A DNA stretch of 27,068 nucleotides from Saccharofermentans sp. (lineage in GTDB: Bacteria; Bacillota_A; Clostridia; Saccharofermentanales; Saccharofermentanaceae): contig JAILMZ010000148.1 in assembly GCA_024692105.1 (NCBI GenBank), positions 1 through 27,068 of the forward strand, given 5' to 3'. Position numbers and translations under genes: made by a program. This document shows, piece after piece, positions 1-6,493 of this stretch. The notes below the pieces were generated by a model. It was not told the DNA's origin. It saw only the letters and a list, made by a program, of their open reading frames with translations, and did not search any database. Position 1 is the stretch's first letter. Every line of letters begins with the position of its first letter.

Positions 1-30
1 CGAGTGATGGAGGTTTACCAAGCAGCATAA
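1..30 (+). CDS. possible 3' end of a gene cut by the window edge
   Basis: Frame 1 reads nine codons (ending VYQAA) to a TAA at 28-30, shortly before a hairpin terminator. This fits the tail of a plus-strand gene that starts outside the window, but ten codons cannot prove coding. No function can be assigned. Confidence 0.25.
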   Translation, partial: RVMEVYQAA

Positions 31-50
31 ATCCATTAATGCTAAAACAA

Positions 51-72
51 AGACCGGATTTGACTCCGGTCT
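51..72 (-). terminator. intrinsic terminator, probably bidirectional
   Basis: Perfect 8-bp stem AGACCGGA / TCCGGTCT with a 6-nt loop. Read on the minus strand it is followed by a T-rich tail (TTTGTTTT), so it should end the membrane acyltransferase-like gene at 145-1230. On the plus strand the tail is weaker (GTTTGCT) but may serve the gene ending at 30. Confidence 0.8.
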
Positions 73-144
73 GTTTGCTATGCCCAGTTATTTCAAAACA
101 GAAAACTGCCAACAAGCTCTTGATTTTTGTTAGCAGGTTTATTT

Positions 145-1230
145 TCAACTAGTCCAGAAGTTAGCCTTGAGATTGATGAGCATCTTGACTGATACGTATG
201 TCGCAGCCAGCACGATGGTCCCGAGCAGAAGATTGATCCAAACATCCGTGATGTTGATGAGCAGCGGAAGCATCGGGCTGATGAATACCCACATCATCAG
301 GAAGATGCCCAGGACATGGCGGCTCATATCAGCTAAAAGCGCAGGTATCTTTCGTCCCGTGAGTGCCAGTATGCCGAAACAAATGGCCATCTCCAGGCAG
401 ATGATGCCGATGGCACAGACGAGGTTCCATATGTTAAGTGAATAGTAATCGACTGCTGATACGTAGCCGGGATTTACTGCTGCCAGGGGAAGTCCTTTCG
501 TCATGATCGCAGCGATGCTCATGGGAATGAAGGTCACGCCTACCGCCAGGGATGCTATCGCGAACTGGAACCTGTTCTCCCATCTGCGGTAGAGGAATCC
601 TGCCCAGTATCCCATTACCGGGAATATTCCCCAGGGAACGACCGGGAACCACGAGTACTCATTCTGTCTGAAGAAAACCCCGATGAGCGTCGCGAGCCAC
701 TGGTTGCCCTTGAAAGTCTCGGGCGTGAGCATGAAGTCGGCAGCGAAGATCGCCAATACGACAACGAGACTGAAAACGCCGCAGAGGATCGGGTTATCTT
801 CCGCCCATCTCATTATGGCGAAGAAGATCATCGAAAGAGCTGCAAACCACAGGATGTTAAAATCCAGAATGGCCCAGGGATGCTCGAGGAAAGAACCGAA
901 GTGTTCGGGATCGATAAGGCCCGGCAGGATGTCACGGATTATGTTGACATAGAGTCCGAGAAGGAAGAGTTTCAGTGCCCTTAAAAGGAATGTCTTTACG
1001 GTTGATCTTTCGGAATGCTCCGCGCCCCAGCCCATGGCGAACATTAACACGCCTGCGGTAGGGATACCTCCGAGAAACTCGAAGAATGTATAGGGAACGA
1101 GCCCCGGAAGTGCCTTCACATTTATCAGAACGTCACGTGAACCTTCAATGACAAGGACATAGATCATGCCGATGATGGCCACAGCCTTCATCAGTTCTAT
1201 CTCCGGTACCCTCTTCGTCTTCTCAGCCAT
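145..1230 (-). CDS. multi-pass membrane protein, acyltransferase-like (HGSNAT/DUF1624 type)
   Basis: A 361-residue protein with about ten hydrophobic helices. The N-terminus (residues 8-30: PEIELMKAVAIIGMIYVLV) resembles the first helix of the heparan-alpha-glucosaminide acetyltransferase / DUF1624 and acyltransferase-3 families, where a charged residue precedes a helix rich in I, M and V. These families move acyl groups across or onto envelope molecules; the substrate here cannot be read from the sequence. The usual active-site histidine in the first loop is not obvious, so enzymatic activity is uncertain. It is a single-gene unit: a minus-strand promoter lies at 1267-1296 and a terminator at 51-72. 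It is divergent from the small membrane protein at 1340. A general membrane protein of unknown function is the alternative. Confidence 0.6.
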   Translation of the reverse strand: MAEKTKRVPEIELMKAVAIIGMIYVLVIEGSRDVLINVKALPGLVPYTFFEFLGGIPTAGVLMFAMGWGAEHSERSTVKTFLLRALKLFLLGLYVNIIRDILPGLIDPEHFGSFLEHPWAILDFNILWFAALSMIFFAIMRWAEDNPILCGVFSLVVVLAIFAADFMLTPETFKGNQWLATLIGVFFRQNEYSWFPVVPWGIFPVMGYWAGFLYRRWENRFQFAIASLAVGVTFIPMSIAAIMTKGLPLAAVNPGYVSAVDYYSLNIWNLVCAIGIICLEMAICFGILALTGRKIPALLADMSRHVLGIFLMMWVFISPMLPLLINITDVWINLLLGTIVLAATYVSVKMLINLKANFWTS

Positions 1231-1266
1231 CTGAATAATCCTTATTTGATCTTATTTTTCTGCACT

Positions 1267-1296
1267 ATTATAAAGCATAAAGTTTTACGATAGCAA
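1267..1296 (-). promoter_or_regulatory. sigma-A type promoter for the membrane acyltransferase-like gene
   Basis: On the minus strand: TTGCTA at 1296-1291, an 18-bp spacer, and a perfect TATAAT at 1272-1267, about 37 bp before the ATG at 1230. It overlaps the candidate divergent promoter at 1284-1311. Confidence 0.65.
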
Positions 1297-1311
1297 AAAA
1301 TAGGTTATCAT
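1284..1311 (+). promoter_or_regulatory. possible promoter for the gene at 1340
   Basis: TTTACG at 1284-1289, 16-bp spacer, TATCAT at 1306-1311. The match is moderate, but spacing and position (28 bp before the ATG) fit. It overlaps the divergent promoter, so the two genes could compete for polymerase. Confidence 0.35.
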
Positions 1312-1339
1312 TCAGGAAAACCTCAAGGAGGGCACGAAA

Positions 1340-1855
1340 ATGATCTACCGCCAAGCCACCGACGACGACCACGAACTGATCGTAAAACAGGTCAGATCCA
1401 ACTCCATCCAGAACGCCTGCCTTCTCATACCGGTAATACCGCTGGCTGTGCTTTTCATGTGCCTTTCGGTCAACATGATGATCAGGGACCACTACGACGA
1501 AGAGACTCTCGTGGTGTGCTCCGTAATCTATGCGATGATGCTCATTGGCGTTGTGGTCTTCATACTCTTCCTGATGAAGGACGTATTCAAGCGCATCAGC
1601 TTCATCAACAAACGCAAATACACTGTCGCCGACTGCACCGTGGAGAGCAAGGAAAGGCAGGCCGGCTACAGATACGCACGCCACTTCATCAAGGTCAACT
1701 TCCCGGACGGCTGGTGGATGAAGCTCCGTGTTCCCCCTAAGATCTTCTATAAGACAGAAGATGGCATGAAGGCGATCACGGTAAAGTACGATGAACCGGA
1801 AAATAAGAAAAACAAACTTCCGGAAGATCTGGCGGTAATATTTAGCAAAGACTAA
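1340..1855 (+). CDS. small membrane protein of unknown function with two helices
   Basis: A 171-residue protein. The start is set by an AAGGAGGG ribosome binding site at 1324-1331. Residues about 1-25 are polar and charged. Two hydrophobic stretches follow, about 28-50 (ACLLIPVIPLAVLFMCLSVNMM) and about 58-80 (VCSVIYAMMLIGVVVFILFLM), consistent with a helical hairpin. The remaining C-terminal half is soluble and basic/acidic mixed, with an aromatic patch (FPDGWWMKLRVP) and a predicted beta-rich character. I do not recognise a family. It stands alone: the next plus-strand transcript starts from its own promoter at 1864, and no clear terminator separates the two. Function unknown. Confidence 0.75.
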   Translation: MIYRQATDDDHELIVKQVRSNSIQNACLLIPVIPLAVLFMCLSVNMMIRDHYDEETLVVCSVIYAMMLIGVVVFILFLMKDVFKRISFINKRKYTVADCTVESKERQAGYRYARHFIKVNFPDGWWMKLRVPPKIFYKTEDGMKAITVKYDEPENKKNKLPEDLAVIFSKD

Positions 1856-1863
1856 CTTTAGAC

Positions 1864-1891
1864 TTGAATGATTATTCTCAAGTGTTACAAT
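1864..1891 (+). promoter_or_regulatory. promoter of the riboswitch leader
   Basis: TTGAAT at 1864-1869, 16-bp spacer, TACAAT at 1886-1891, preceded by TGT at 1883-1885 (extended -10). Transcription would start near 1898, right at the 5' edge of the riboswitch aptamer, which supports both calls. Confidence 0.7.
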
Positions 1892-1900
1892 GAACCCAGA

Positions 1901-1999
1901 TATTAGGGAGTAGCTTGCACACCCGCGTGTGCGGTGCATGTCGTCATCACAGGGCCTTTGCCCTCGGTATGTGTCTTTTGAAGCGAGACTTTTATTGCA
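1901..1999 (+). promoter_or_regulatory. yybP-ykoY manganese riboswitch aptamer
   Basis: The conserved blocks of the yybP-ykoY family appear in order: GGGAGTAGC (1906-1914), a variable hairpin GCACAC/GTGTGC (1916-1931), GTCGTCA (1940-1946), a GGGC/GCCC hairpin followed by CTCGGT (1952-1968), and GAAGCGAGACTTTT (1980-1993). Known members bind Mn2+ and usually control MntP, TerC-like or P-type ATPase exporters. The 3' side of the closing stem overlaps the left arm of the terminator at 1987-2020, so ligand binding should disrupt termination, an ON switch. Here the first downstream gene is an ABC ATPase, which is not the usual target. I recognised it from remembered consensus; a covariance-model search would settle it. 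Confidence 0.87.
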
Positions 2000-2029
2000 G
2001 TTATCGATGCAATAAAAGTCCCGTTTTTT
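1987..2029 (+). terminator. riboswitch-controlled intrinsic terminator
   Basis: Perfect 13-bp stem: GACTTTTATTGCA (1987-1999) and its reverse complement at 2008-2020, 8-nt loop, then a T run at 2024-2029. The left arm shares bases with the 3' end of the riboswitch aptamer, giving the two mutually exclusive folds expected for transcriptional control. Confidence 0.88.
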
Positions 2030-2069
2030 ATTGCCTCGATTTTGGAAAGATTGCATAAAAGCAATCGTG

Positions 2070-2098
2070 TTGACGCGTTAGCGTCGACTAACTACAAT
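2070..2098 (+). promoter_or_regulatory. second promoter, for the ABC exporter operon
   Basis: TTGACG at 2070-2075, 17-bp spacer, TACAAT at 2093-2098: a near-consensus sigma-A promoter placed after the riboswitch terminator. A short inverted repeat GACGC (2072-2076) / GCGTC (2081-2085) overlaps the -35 box and spacer. The exporter can thus be transcribed independently of the riboswitch. Confidence 0.75.
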
Positions 2099-2124
2099 AC
2101 ATATGAACAATTACTCATATGTAT
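2097..2124 (+). promoter_or_regulatory. perfect inverted repeat at the start site of the ABC exporter operon
   Basis: ATACATATG (2097-2105), 10-nt gap, CATATGTAT (2116-2124): a perfect 9-bp inverted repeat that overlaps the end of the -10 box and covers the predicted +1 region. This is a typical repressor operator position. No regulator gene is adjacent, so the binding protein is unknown. A 5' mRNA hairpin is the alternative reading. Confidence 0.55.
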
Positions 2125-2148
2125 GGGAAAGACACGAGGTATTACAAA

Positions 2149-2868
2149 ATGTCAGAAAAAGAACTCAAAGAATTCCTTTATGTTTGCAACGTTTTCAAGG
2201 GATTCGGTGAGGGCGACAGCAGACAGGAAGTCCTGCGCGGGATGGACTTCACTGTTAGAAAGGGCGAGTTCTGCGTCCTGCTGGGTCCTTCCGGGTCGGG
2301 TAAGTCCACCCTCCTCAACATCATCGGCGGTATCGACAGTGCGGACGACGGGTACATCTCCATTGCAGGAGACAAGCTCCGCGACATGGACGAGAAAGCG
2401 CTGACGAGGTACAGGAGAAAACACCTGGGATATGTATTCCAGCTCTATAACCTTATCCCGAACCTGAACGTCAAGGAGAACATCGAGGTCGGCGCTTATC
2501 TTTCCGACTCCCCCCTTGATATCGACGAACTCCTTAACACACTTGGTCTGTGGGATCACAGATACAAACTTCCCAACCAGTTATCCGGCGGCCAGCAGCA
2601 GAGAACATCCATCGGCCGTGCCATCGTAAAGAATCCCGATATCCTCCTCTGCGACGAGCCCACGGGCGCACTTGATTACAACACTTCCAAAGAGATCTTA
2701 AAACTTATCGAAGACGTCAACCAGAAGTACGGCAATACCGTCATCATGGTCACGCACAACAACGCGATCCAGGATATGGCTGACCACGTGATCAAGCTTC
2801 GTGACGGCGTCGTAAGGAAGAACATCATCAACGAGAACAAGATCTCGGCCGTCGATCTCGACTGGTAA
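2149..2868 (+). CDS. ABC transporter ATP-binding protein (MacB/LolD-like family)
   Basis: A 239-residue nucleotide-binding subunit that powers the permease encoded next. All motifs are present: Walker A GPSGSGKST at residues 46-54, Q-loop Gln about 98 (VFQLYNLIPNLN), signature LSGGQQQR at 145-152, Walker B ILLCDEPTGALD at 165-176 with catalytic Glu170, and switch His203 (VTHN). The LSGGQQQR signature and DEPTGALD form are typical of the subfamily that works with FtsX-fold permeases (MacB, LolD, BceA, YknY). I chose the ATG at 2149 because GAGG at 2136-2139 is correctly placed; an in-frame ATG at 2119 has no such site and lies within the start-site palindrome. The permease start is 12 bp after the stop. 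Substrate unknown; the riboswitch upstream hints at a link with manganese. Confidence 0.93.
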   Translation: MSEKELKEFLYVCNVFKGFGEGDSRQEVLRGMDFTVRKGEFCVLLGPSGSGKSTLLNIIGGIDSADDGYISIAGDKLRDMDEKALTRYRRKHLGYVFQLYNLIPNLNVKENIEVGAYLSDSPLDIDELLNTLGLWDHRYKLPNQLSGGQQQRTSIGRAIVKNPDILLCDEPTGALDYNTSKEILKLIEDVNQKYGNTVIMVTHNNAIQDMADHVIKLRDGVVRKNIINENKISAVDLDW

Positions 2869-2880
2869 GGAGGCGGCGTC

Positions 2881-5484
2881 ATGCGTAATCCAATAAACAA
2901 AAGGATCCTCCGCGACATTGCGAAGGAATGGAAGAGATATGTTGTGCTGTTCCTTCTCATGAGCTTCATGATAGGCACGGCATCAGGAATGTATGTTGCC
3001 AATGGCAGCATGCTTAAGGCTTTTGACGATTCCTACGACAAATACAAGATGGAAGACGGACACCTCGAATTCAAGGAAGAACCTACTGAGGATCTTCTTG
3101 CTGCGATGCCCGGCAACATAACCCTTTACGAGCAGTTCTACAAGGAAGTCTCAGAGGTGTCGGACGGCAATGACAAAGCGGTCGTAAGAGTATTCAAGAT
3201 CAGAGAAGACCTTAATACCGCATGCGTTATAGACGGACGTCTCCCGGAAGGCAAAGGCGAGATCGCGATCGACCGTATGCACGCAGACAACAACGGCATC
3301 GAGATCGGAGATACTATCACCGTTAACGGCAAGGAACTCGAAGTCGTCGGCCTTATCGCTCTGCCCGATTACAGCACTCTCTTCAAGAAGAATTCGGACA
3401 TCATGTTCAACGCCATTGATTTCGACGTGGCGCTCGTAACGGAAGACGGCTGGAACGACCTTCCCGGCAACGTCAAATACCAGTATGCGTTCAGATACGA
3501 CACTACCCCTGCTTCAGTGTACGAAGAGAAGGAATGGGGCGACGATCTGATGGAGAAGGCAGCCGTCATCGCGGCAACCGGCGGTTATACGGACGACAAG
3601 GACGAAGCCGAGCAGCTGGCAGATAACGTCGACGAGTGGACAGCTTATCTTGAAGGCATCGAAGAGCAGGCAGACGAACTCGAAGCCCGCGGCGAAGACC
3701 TTGAGGAAAGGGCTGCAGTTTTGGAAGAAAACTACGACAAGGTACTTGCCGGAGACCCCGAGTGGCTCGAAGAAGCTGCTTCCATACAGGAAGATGCGGA
3801 CGCGCTCCAGGCAGATGCCGATGCACTTGCCGCAGAGCAGGACAAGATCGACGAGATCGTGGACAAGCTCGAAGGACTCGAGCCGTACGACAACAACACA
3901 AACGAACTGGTAGACTTCCTTCCGAAATATGCCAACCAGGCAATACAGTTCGCACCGGAAGATTTCGGTTCGGACGTGGCCATGATGGGCGTGCTCGTGT
4001 ATGTGTTCATCGCAGTGCTGGCGTTTGTTTTCGCGATAACGACATCCAACACCATCGCGAAAGAGGCCGCCGTCATAGGCACTCTCAGGGCAACGGGCTA
4101 CACCAGGGGCGAGCTCACCTTCTACTACATGATGATGCCCGTAATCGTTACGCTCCTGTCGGGCGTGGCAGGCAACGTATTGGGCTATACATTCTTCAAG
4201 GATGTGGTCGTAAGCATGTACTACAATTCTTACAGCCTGCCTTCTTACGAAACGGTTTGGAACGCCGAGGCTTTCATCAACACAACGGCTATCCCGCTCG
4301 TGCTGATGTTCGCGATCAACCTCTTCATCATCGCCAAAAAGATGAGACTGTCTCCCCTTAAGTTCCTCAGAAGGGATCTGTCCACTTCCAAGAGAAAGAA
4401 GGCCATGAGGCTGCCGAGACTTAAGTTCTTCAGCCGTTTCCGCCTGAGGATCCTCCTGCAGAACATCGGTTCTTACATCGTGCTCTTCTTCGGAATCGCT
4501 TTCGTCATGCTGCTTCTCTCGTTCTCGATCGGTCTTCCCGAGACTCTCGATCACTATAAGCAGATCATGACCCAGGATCTCATCTCCGAGTATCAGTACA
4601 TTCTCATGGACTACGAGGACGATGATGACAACATCATCACTACTGATGTTAAGGATGCCGAGAAGTTCTCCATGTGCAATCTCGAGACAACCGACGGAGT
4701 TCATGTTGGCGAAGGCATCACAGTCTATGGCATCGAAGATGACAGCAGATATATCAAGGCAAAACTTCCCGAGGACGGCGTGCTCATCTCGAGTGCATAT
4801 GCAACCAAGTTCATGCTGAGAGAAGGCGATACCATCGTGCTGAAAGAGAAGTACTCGGATAAGACTTATACATTCGAAGTAAAGGGCATCTATACTTACA
4901 TGGGCGGACTGTCCGTCTTCATGAGGAACGATGCTTTCAACGATTGCTTCGACCTGGACAAAGACAGTTTCACCGGCTTCCTGTCGTCTGAGAAGATCAC
5001 AGACATAGATGAGGACCAGATCTATACGGTCATAACCAGAGAAGACATCATGGCGCTGTCCATCCAGATCGACCATTCGATGGGTGACTACATGGATTAC
5101 GTATCGTATGCCTGCCTTCTGATCGGTATACTCGTGATCTATCTGCTCACGAAGATAATCATCGAGAAGAATGCTACATCCATCTCGATGGTCAAGGTGC
5201 TCGGTTACGAGAACAAAGAGATCAACAGCCTCTATGTCAACCTGACGACGGCAGTGGTCATTGTATTTGCCGTTGCGACAGCTTTCCTGTCCGTTGCAGG
5301 TCTGTCAGCGATCTTTACCGTCATCATGTATTCGATGTCGGGATGGTTCGATGTCTATGTCAGTTTCGTCAGCATCCTGAAGATGGTCGGCATACTTCTT
5401 GCGGCGTACTTCATAGTATCCTTCTTCGACATTACGAGGATCAAGAAGATACCTCTTACTGATGCGCTGAAGTCTGTAGAGTGA
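2881..5484 (+). CDS. FtsX-type ABC transporter permease with an extracellular coiled-coil insert
   Basis: An 867-residue permease, preceded by AAGGAGG. Helix 1 lies at about residues 20-42. A large outside domain (about 45-360) follows, containing a Glu/Ala/Asp-rich, low-proline stretch at about 240-336 (LEARGEDLEERAAVLEENYD) that looks like a coiled-coil hairpin. Helices 2-4 at about 366-490 form the first FtsX domain. Helix 5 at about 528-550 starts a second half with a smaller outside domain (about 553-735) and a second FtsX domain (about 738-860). This two-FtsX layout is that of large Gram-positive exporters or mechanotransducing ABC proteins, not importers. It forms an operon with the ATPase and ends before the terminator at 5508-5532. 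The substrate may be a lipid, peptide, envelope component or metal complex; sequence alone does not tell. Confidence 0.88.
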   Translation: MRNPINKRILRDIAKEWKRYVVLFLLMSFMIGTASGMYVANGSMLKAFDDSYDKYKMEDGHLEFKEEPTEDLLAAMPGNITLYEQFYKEVSEVSDGNDKAVVRVFKIREDLNTACVIDGRLPEGKGEIAIDRMHADNNGIEIGDTITVNGKELEVVGLIALPDYSTLFKKNSDIMFNAIDFDVALVTEDGWNDLPGNVKYQYAFRYDTTPASVYEEKEWGDDLMEKAAVIAATGGYTDDKDEAEQLADNVDEWTAYLEGIEEQADELEARGEDLEERAAVLEENYDKVLAGDPEWLEEAASIQEDADALQADADALAAEQDKIDEIVDKLEGLEPYDNNTNELVDFLPKYANQAIQFAPEDFGSDVAMMGVLVYVFIAVLAFVFAITTSNTIAKEAAVIGTLRATGYTRGELTFYYMMMPVIVTLLSGVAGNVLGYTFFKDVVVSMYYNSYSLPSYETVWNAEAFINTTAIPLVLMFAINLFIIAKKMRLSPLKFLRRDLSTSKRKKAMRLPRLKFFSRFRLRILLQNIGSYIVLFFGIAFVMLLLSFSIGLPETLDHYKQIMTQDLISEYQYILMDYEDDDDNIITTDVKDAEKFSMCNLETTDGVHVGEGITVYGIEDDSRYIKAKLPEDGVLISSAYATKFMLREGDTIVLKEKYSDKTYTFEVKGIYTYMGGLSVFMRNDAFNDCFDLDKDSFTGFLSSEKITDIDEDQIYTVITREDIMALSIQIDHSMGDYMDYVSYACLLIGILVIYLLTKIIIEKNATSISMVKVLGYENKEINSLYVNLTTAVVIVFAVATAFLSVAGLSAIFTVIMYSMSGWFDVYVSFVSILKMVGILLAAYFIVSFFDITRIKKIPLTDALKSVE

Positions 5485-5507
5485 TTGTACTCTTCCTTAA
5501 GTTCAGG

Positions 5508-5532
5508 GGGCGGCTTTCGGGCCGCCCTTTTT
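5508..5532 (+). terminator. intrinsic terminator of the ABC exporter operon
   Basis: GGGCGGC (5508-5514) pairs with GCCGCCC (5521-5527) around a 6-nt loop, followed by five T. It lies 24 bp after the permease stop. Confidence 0.92.
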
Positions 5533-5597
5533 GCTGCAACAGTTTGGCGGTTTGAACTGTATTAATAGCAGAACACAACATGCAAAGGGGTGTAGTT

Positions 5598-6191
5598 ATG
5601 GTCAAGTTCAGGAAAGCGTTAAGCATAGTACTCGCGGCAGTTTTGGCATTGGGGCTTTGCGCCGGATGCAGTGATGTGCGGAGCAGGAAAAGCAAGAAAA
5701 ACAGCGACGGCATCGTCCCCAAATTTGCCTGGGTGTACTCATGCAACCCCGACAACATGCTCGGCTTTGAAGGGTACTACTGCAAGGGCGATACACTGTA
5801 CATTGTCTTTGACAAGGACTACATAAAAGATTCCAATGTTCCGTCCGCGCTTAGCTATATTGCGGGCGATAAAGAGTGGCCGGAATTCTACGATATCTAT
5901 GTCTATAGTGACGATGATTACTTTTGGAAGGAGCCGCAAGACATTTCTTTGGAAGGCACGGACGGCAAGCTCATCATAAGCTTTGAACTCGATGATGTCA
6001 GACCAAACGAGATCACCGAGTTATGTATAGAATACGATTCCTATATATACACCGAAGACGGTACTCTAAGAGTTAATGTGTGGGGCGGCGAATGGAGCTG
6101 CGAATACACTCAGGCATATGACGCAGGTGACGATGAGTGGGGCGAGATCGAAGCAGAAGAAACTTTCTGGGAGTTTGACGATTGTTGTTGA
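5598..6191 (+). CDS. small secreted lipoprotein, function unknown
   Basis: A 197-residue protein with a lipoprotein signal: MVKFRK, hydrophobic residues 7-20, then GLCAGC with the lipidated Cys probably at position 24. Residue -3 of the lipobox is Cys rather than the common Leu. The mature part is acidic and rich in Tyr, Asp and Trp, with a probable beta-sheet fold and a short basic linker (RSRKSKKN) right after the anchor. The start at 5598 is set by AAGGGG at 5585-5590; an in-frame ATG at 5580 lies before that site. It is monocistronic: the exporter terminator lies upstream, and the palindromic array begins 11 bp after the stop and may end its transcript. No family recognised; an extracellular binding or stress role is a guess. 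Confidence 0.82.
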   Translation: MVKFRKALSIVLAAVLALGLCAGCSDVRSRKSKKNSDGIVPKFAWVYSCNPDNMLGFEGYYCKGDTLYIVFDKDYIKDSNVPSALSYIAGDKEWPEFYDIYVYSDDDYFWKEPQDISLEGTDGKLIISFELDDVRPNEITELCIEYDSYIYTEDGTLRVNVWGGEWSCEYTQAYDAGDDEWGEIEAEETFWEFDDCC

Positions 6192-6201
6192 TCCCTTTTT
6201 C

Positions 6202-6368
6202 TACAGCAATTCATACAGCAGTGCTGTACTCTTTGCTGTAGAATTCCTTCGAAAACCTCAAAATGTACAGCAATCCCTACAGAGGTGCTGTACGTTTTGC
6301 TGTAGAAACCCTGCAAAAACGACCAATTGTACAGCAGACCGTACAGCAGTGCTGTATCATCTGCTGTA
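6202..6368. repeat. three 39-bp palindromic units at an exact 64-bp period
   Basis: Units at 6202-6240, 6266-6304 and 6330-6368 start exactly 64 bp apart. Each has four 7-bp half-sites in fixed order: TACAGCA, 5 nt, TACAGCA, one G, TGCTGTA, 5 nt, TGCTGTA. Eleven of twelve half-sites are exact; the second one in the middle unit reads TACAGAG. The 5-nt gaps differ freely between units. The two 25-bp linkers (6241-6265 and 6305-6329) still look alike, matching at roughly two thirds of positions, so the array arose by tandem duplication, after which the palindromes were kept while the rest drifted. The last unit is followed by a short T run and could terminate the lipoprotein transcript. Either a multi-site protein-binding array or repeated nested RNA hairpins would fit. 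I found no further copies in the window. Confidence 0.9.
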
Positions 6369-6411
6369 TTTTTATTGAGAACTCCCCTGCCCTGGCTGAA
6401 AATCCCGGGAA

Positions 6412-6444
6412 TTGTTCAGAGACCCTGAACAGTTTACTGAACAA
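6412..6444 (+). promoter_or_regulatory. inverted repeat covering the -35 region of the GGDEF-EAL gene
   Basis: TTGTTCAG (6412-6419) and its reverse complement CTGAACAA (6437-6444) form a perfect 8-bp inverted repeat. A third half-site CTGAAC (6425-6430) lies between them. The array sits just upstream of the -10 at 6458-6463, so it should control that promoter. Its half-site differs from that of the 64-bp array. Confidence 0.6.
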
Positions 6445-6457
6445 ACCGCATTGATAG

Positions 6458-6463
6458 TATAAT
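6458..6463 (+). promoter_or_regulatory. -10 element for the degenerate GGDEF-EAL gene
   Basis: Perfect TATAAT 30 bp before the ATG at 6494. At the proper distance upstream there is no good -35 box, only the TGAAC half-sites, which suggests an activator-dependent or regulated promoter. Confidence 0.6.
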
Positions 6464-6493
6464 ATCAGCATGTAACCGGGCCGGAGGGGCAGT

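Noticed and set aside
1268..2056. Minus-strand open frame across the small membrane protein and riboswitch
   Set aside because: It spans a structured RNA element and a better-supported plus-strand gene, and its translation matches no family.
3514..5076. Long open frame on the minus strand inside the permease gene
   Set aside because: It is antisense to a well-supported permease, has a His/Cys/Val-biased composition with no recognisable domain, and no ribosome binding site evidence.
6202..6368. CRISPR array
   Set aside because: The period is regular, but the repeats are internally variable double palindromes, the linkers resemble one another and are only 25 bp, there are three units, and no cas gene is near.
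6202..6368. BlaI/MecI or CopY operators
   Set aside because: The half-sites contain TACA and TGTA, but the spacing and four-site form do not fit those operators, and no BlaI/CopY-like gene is present.
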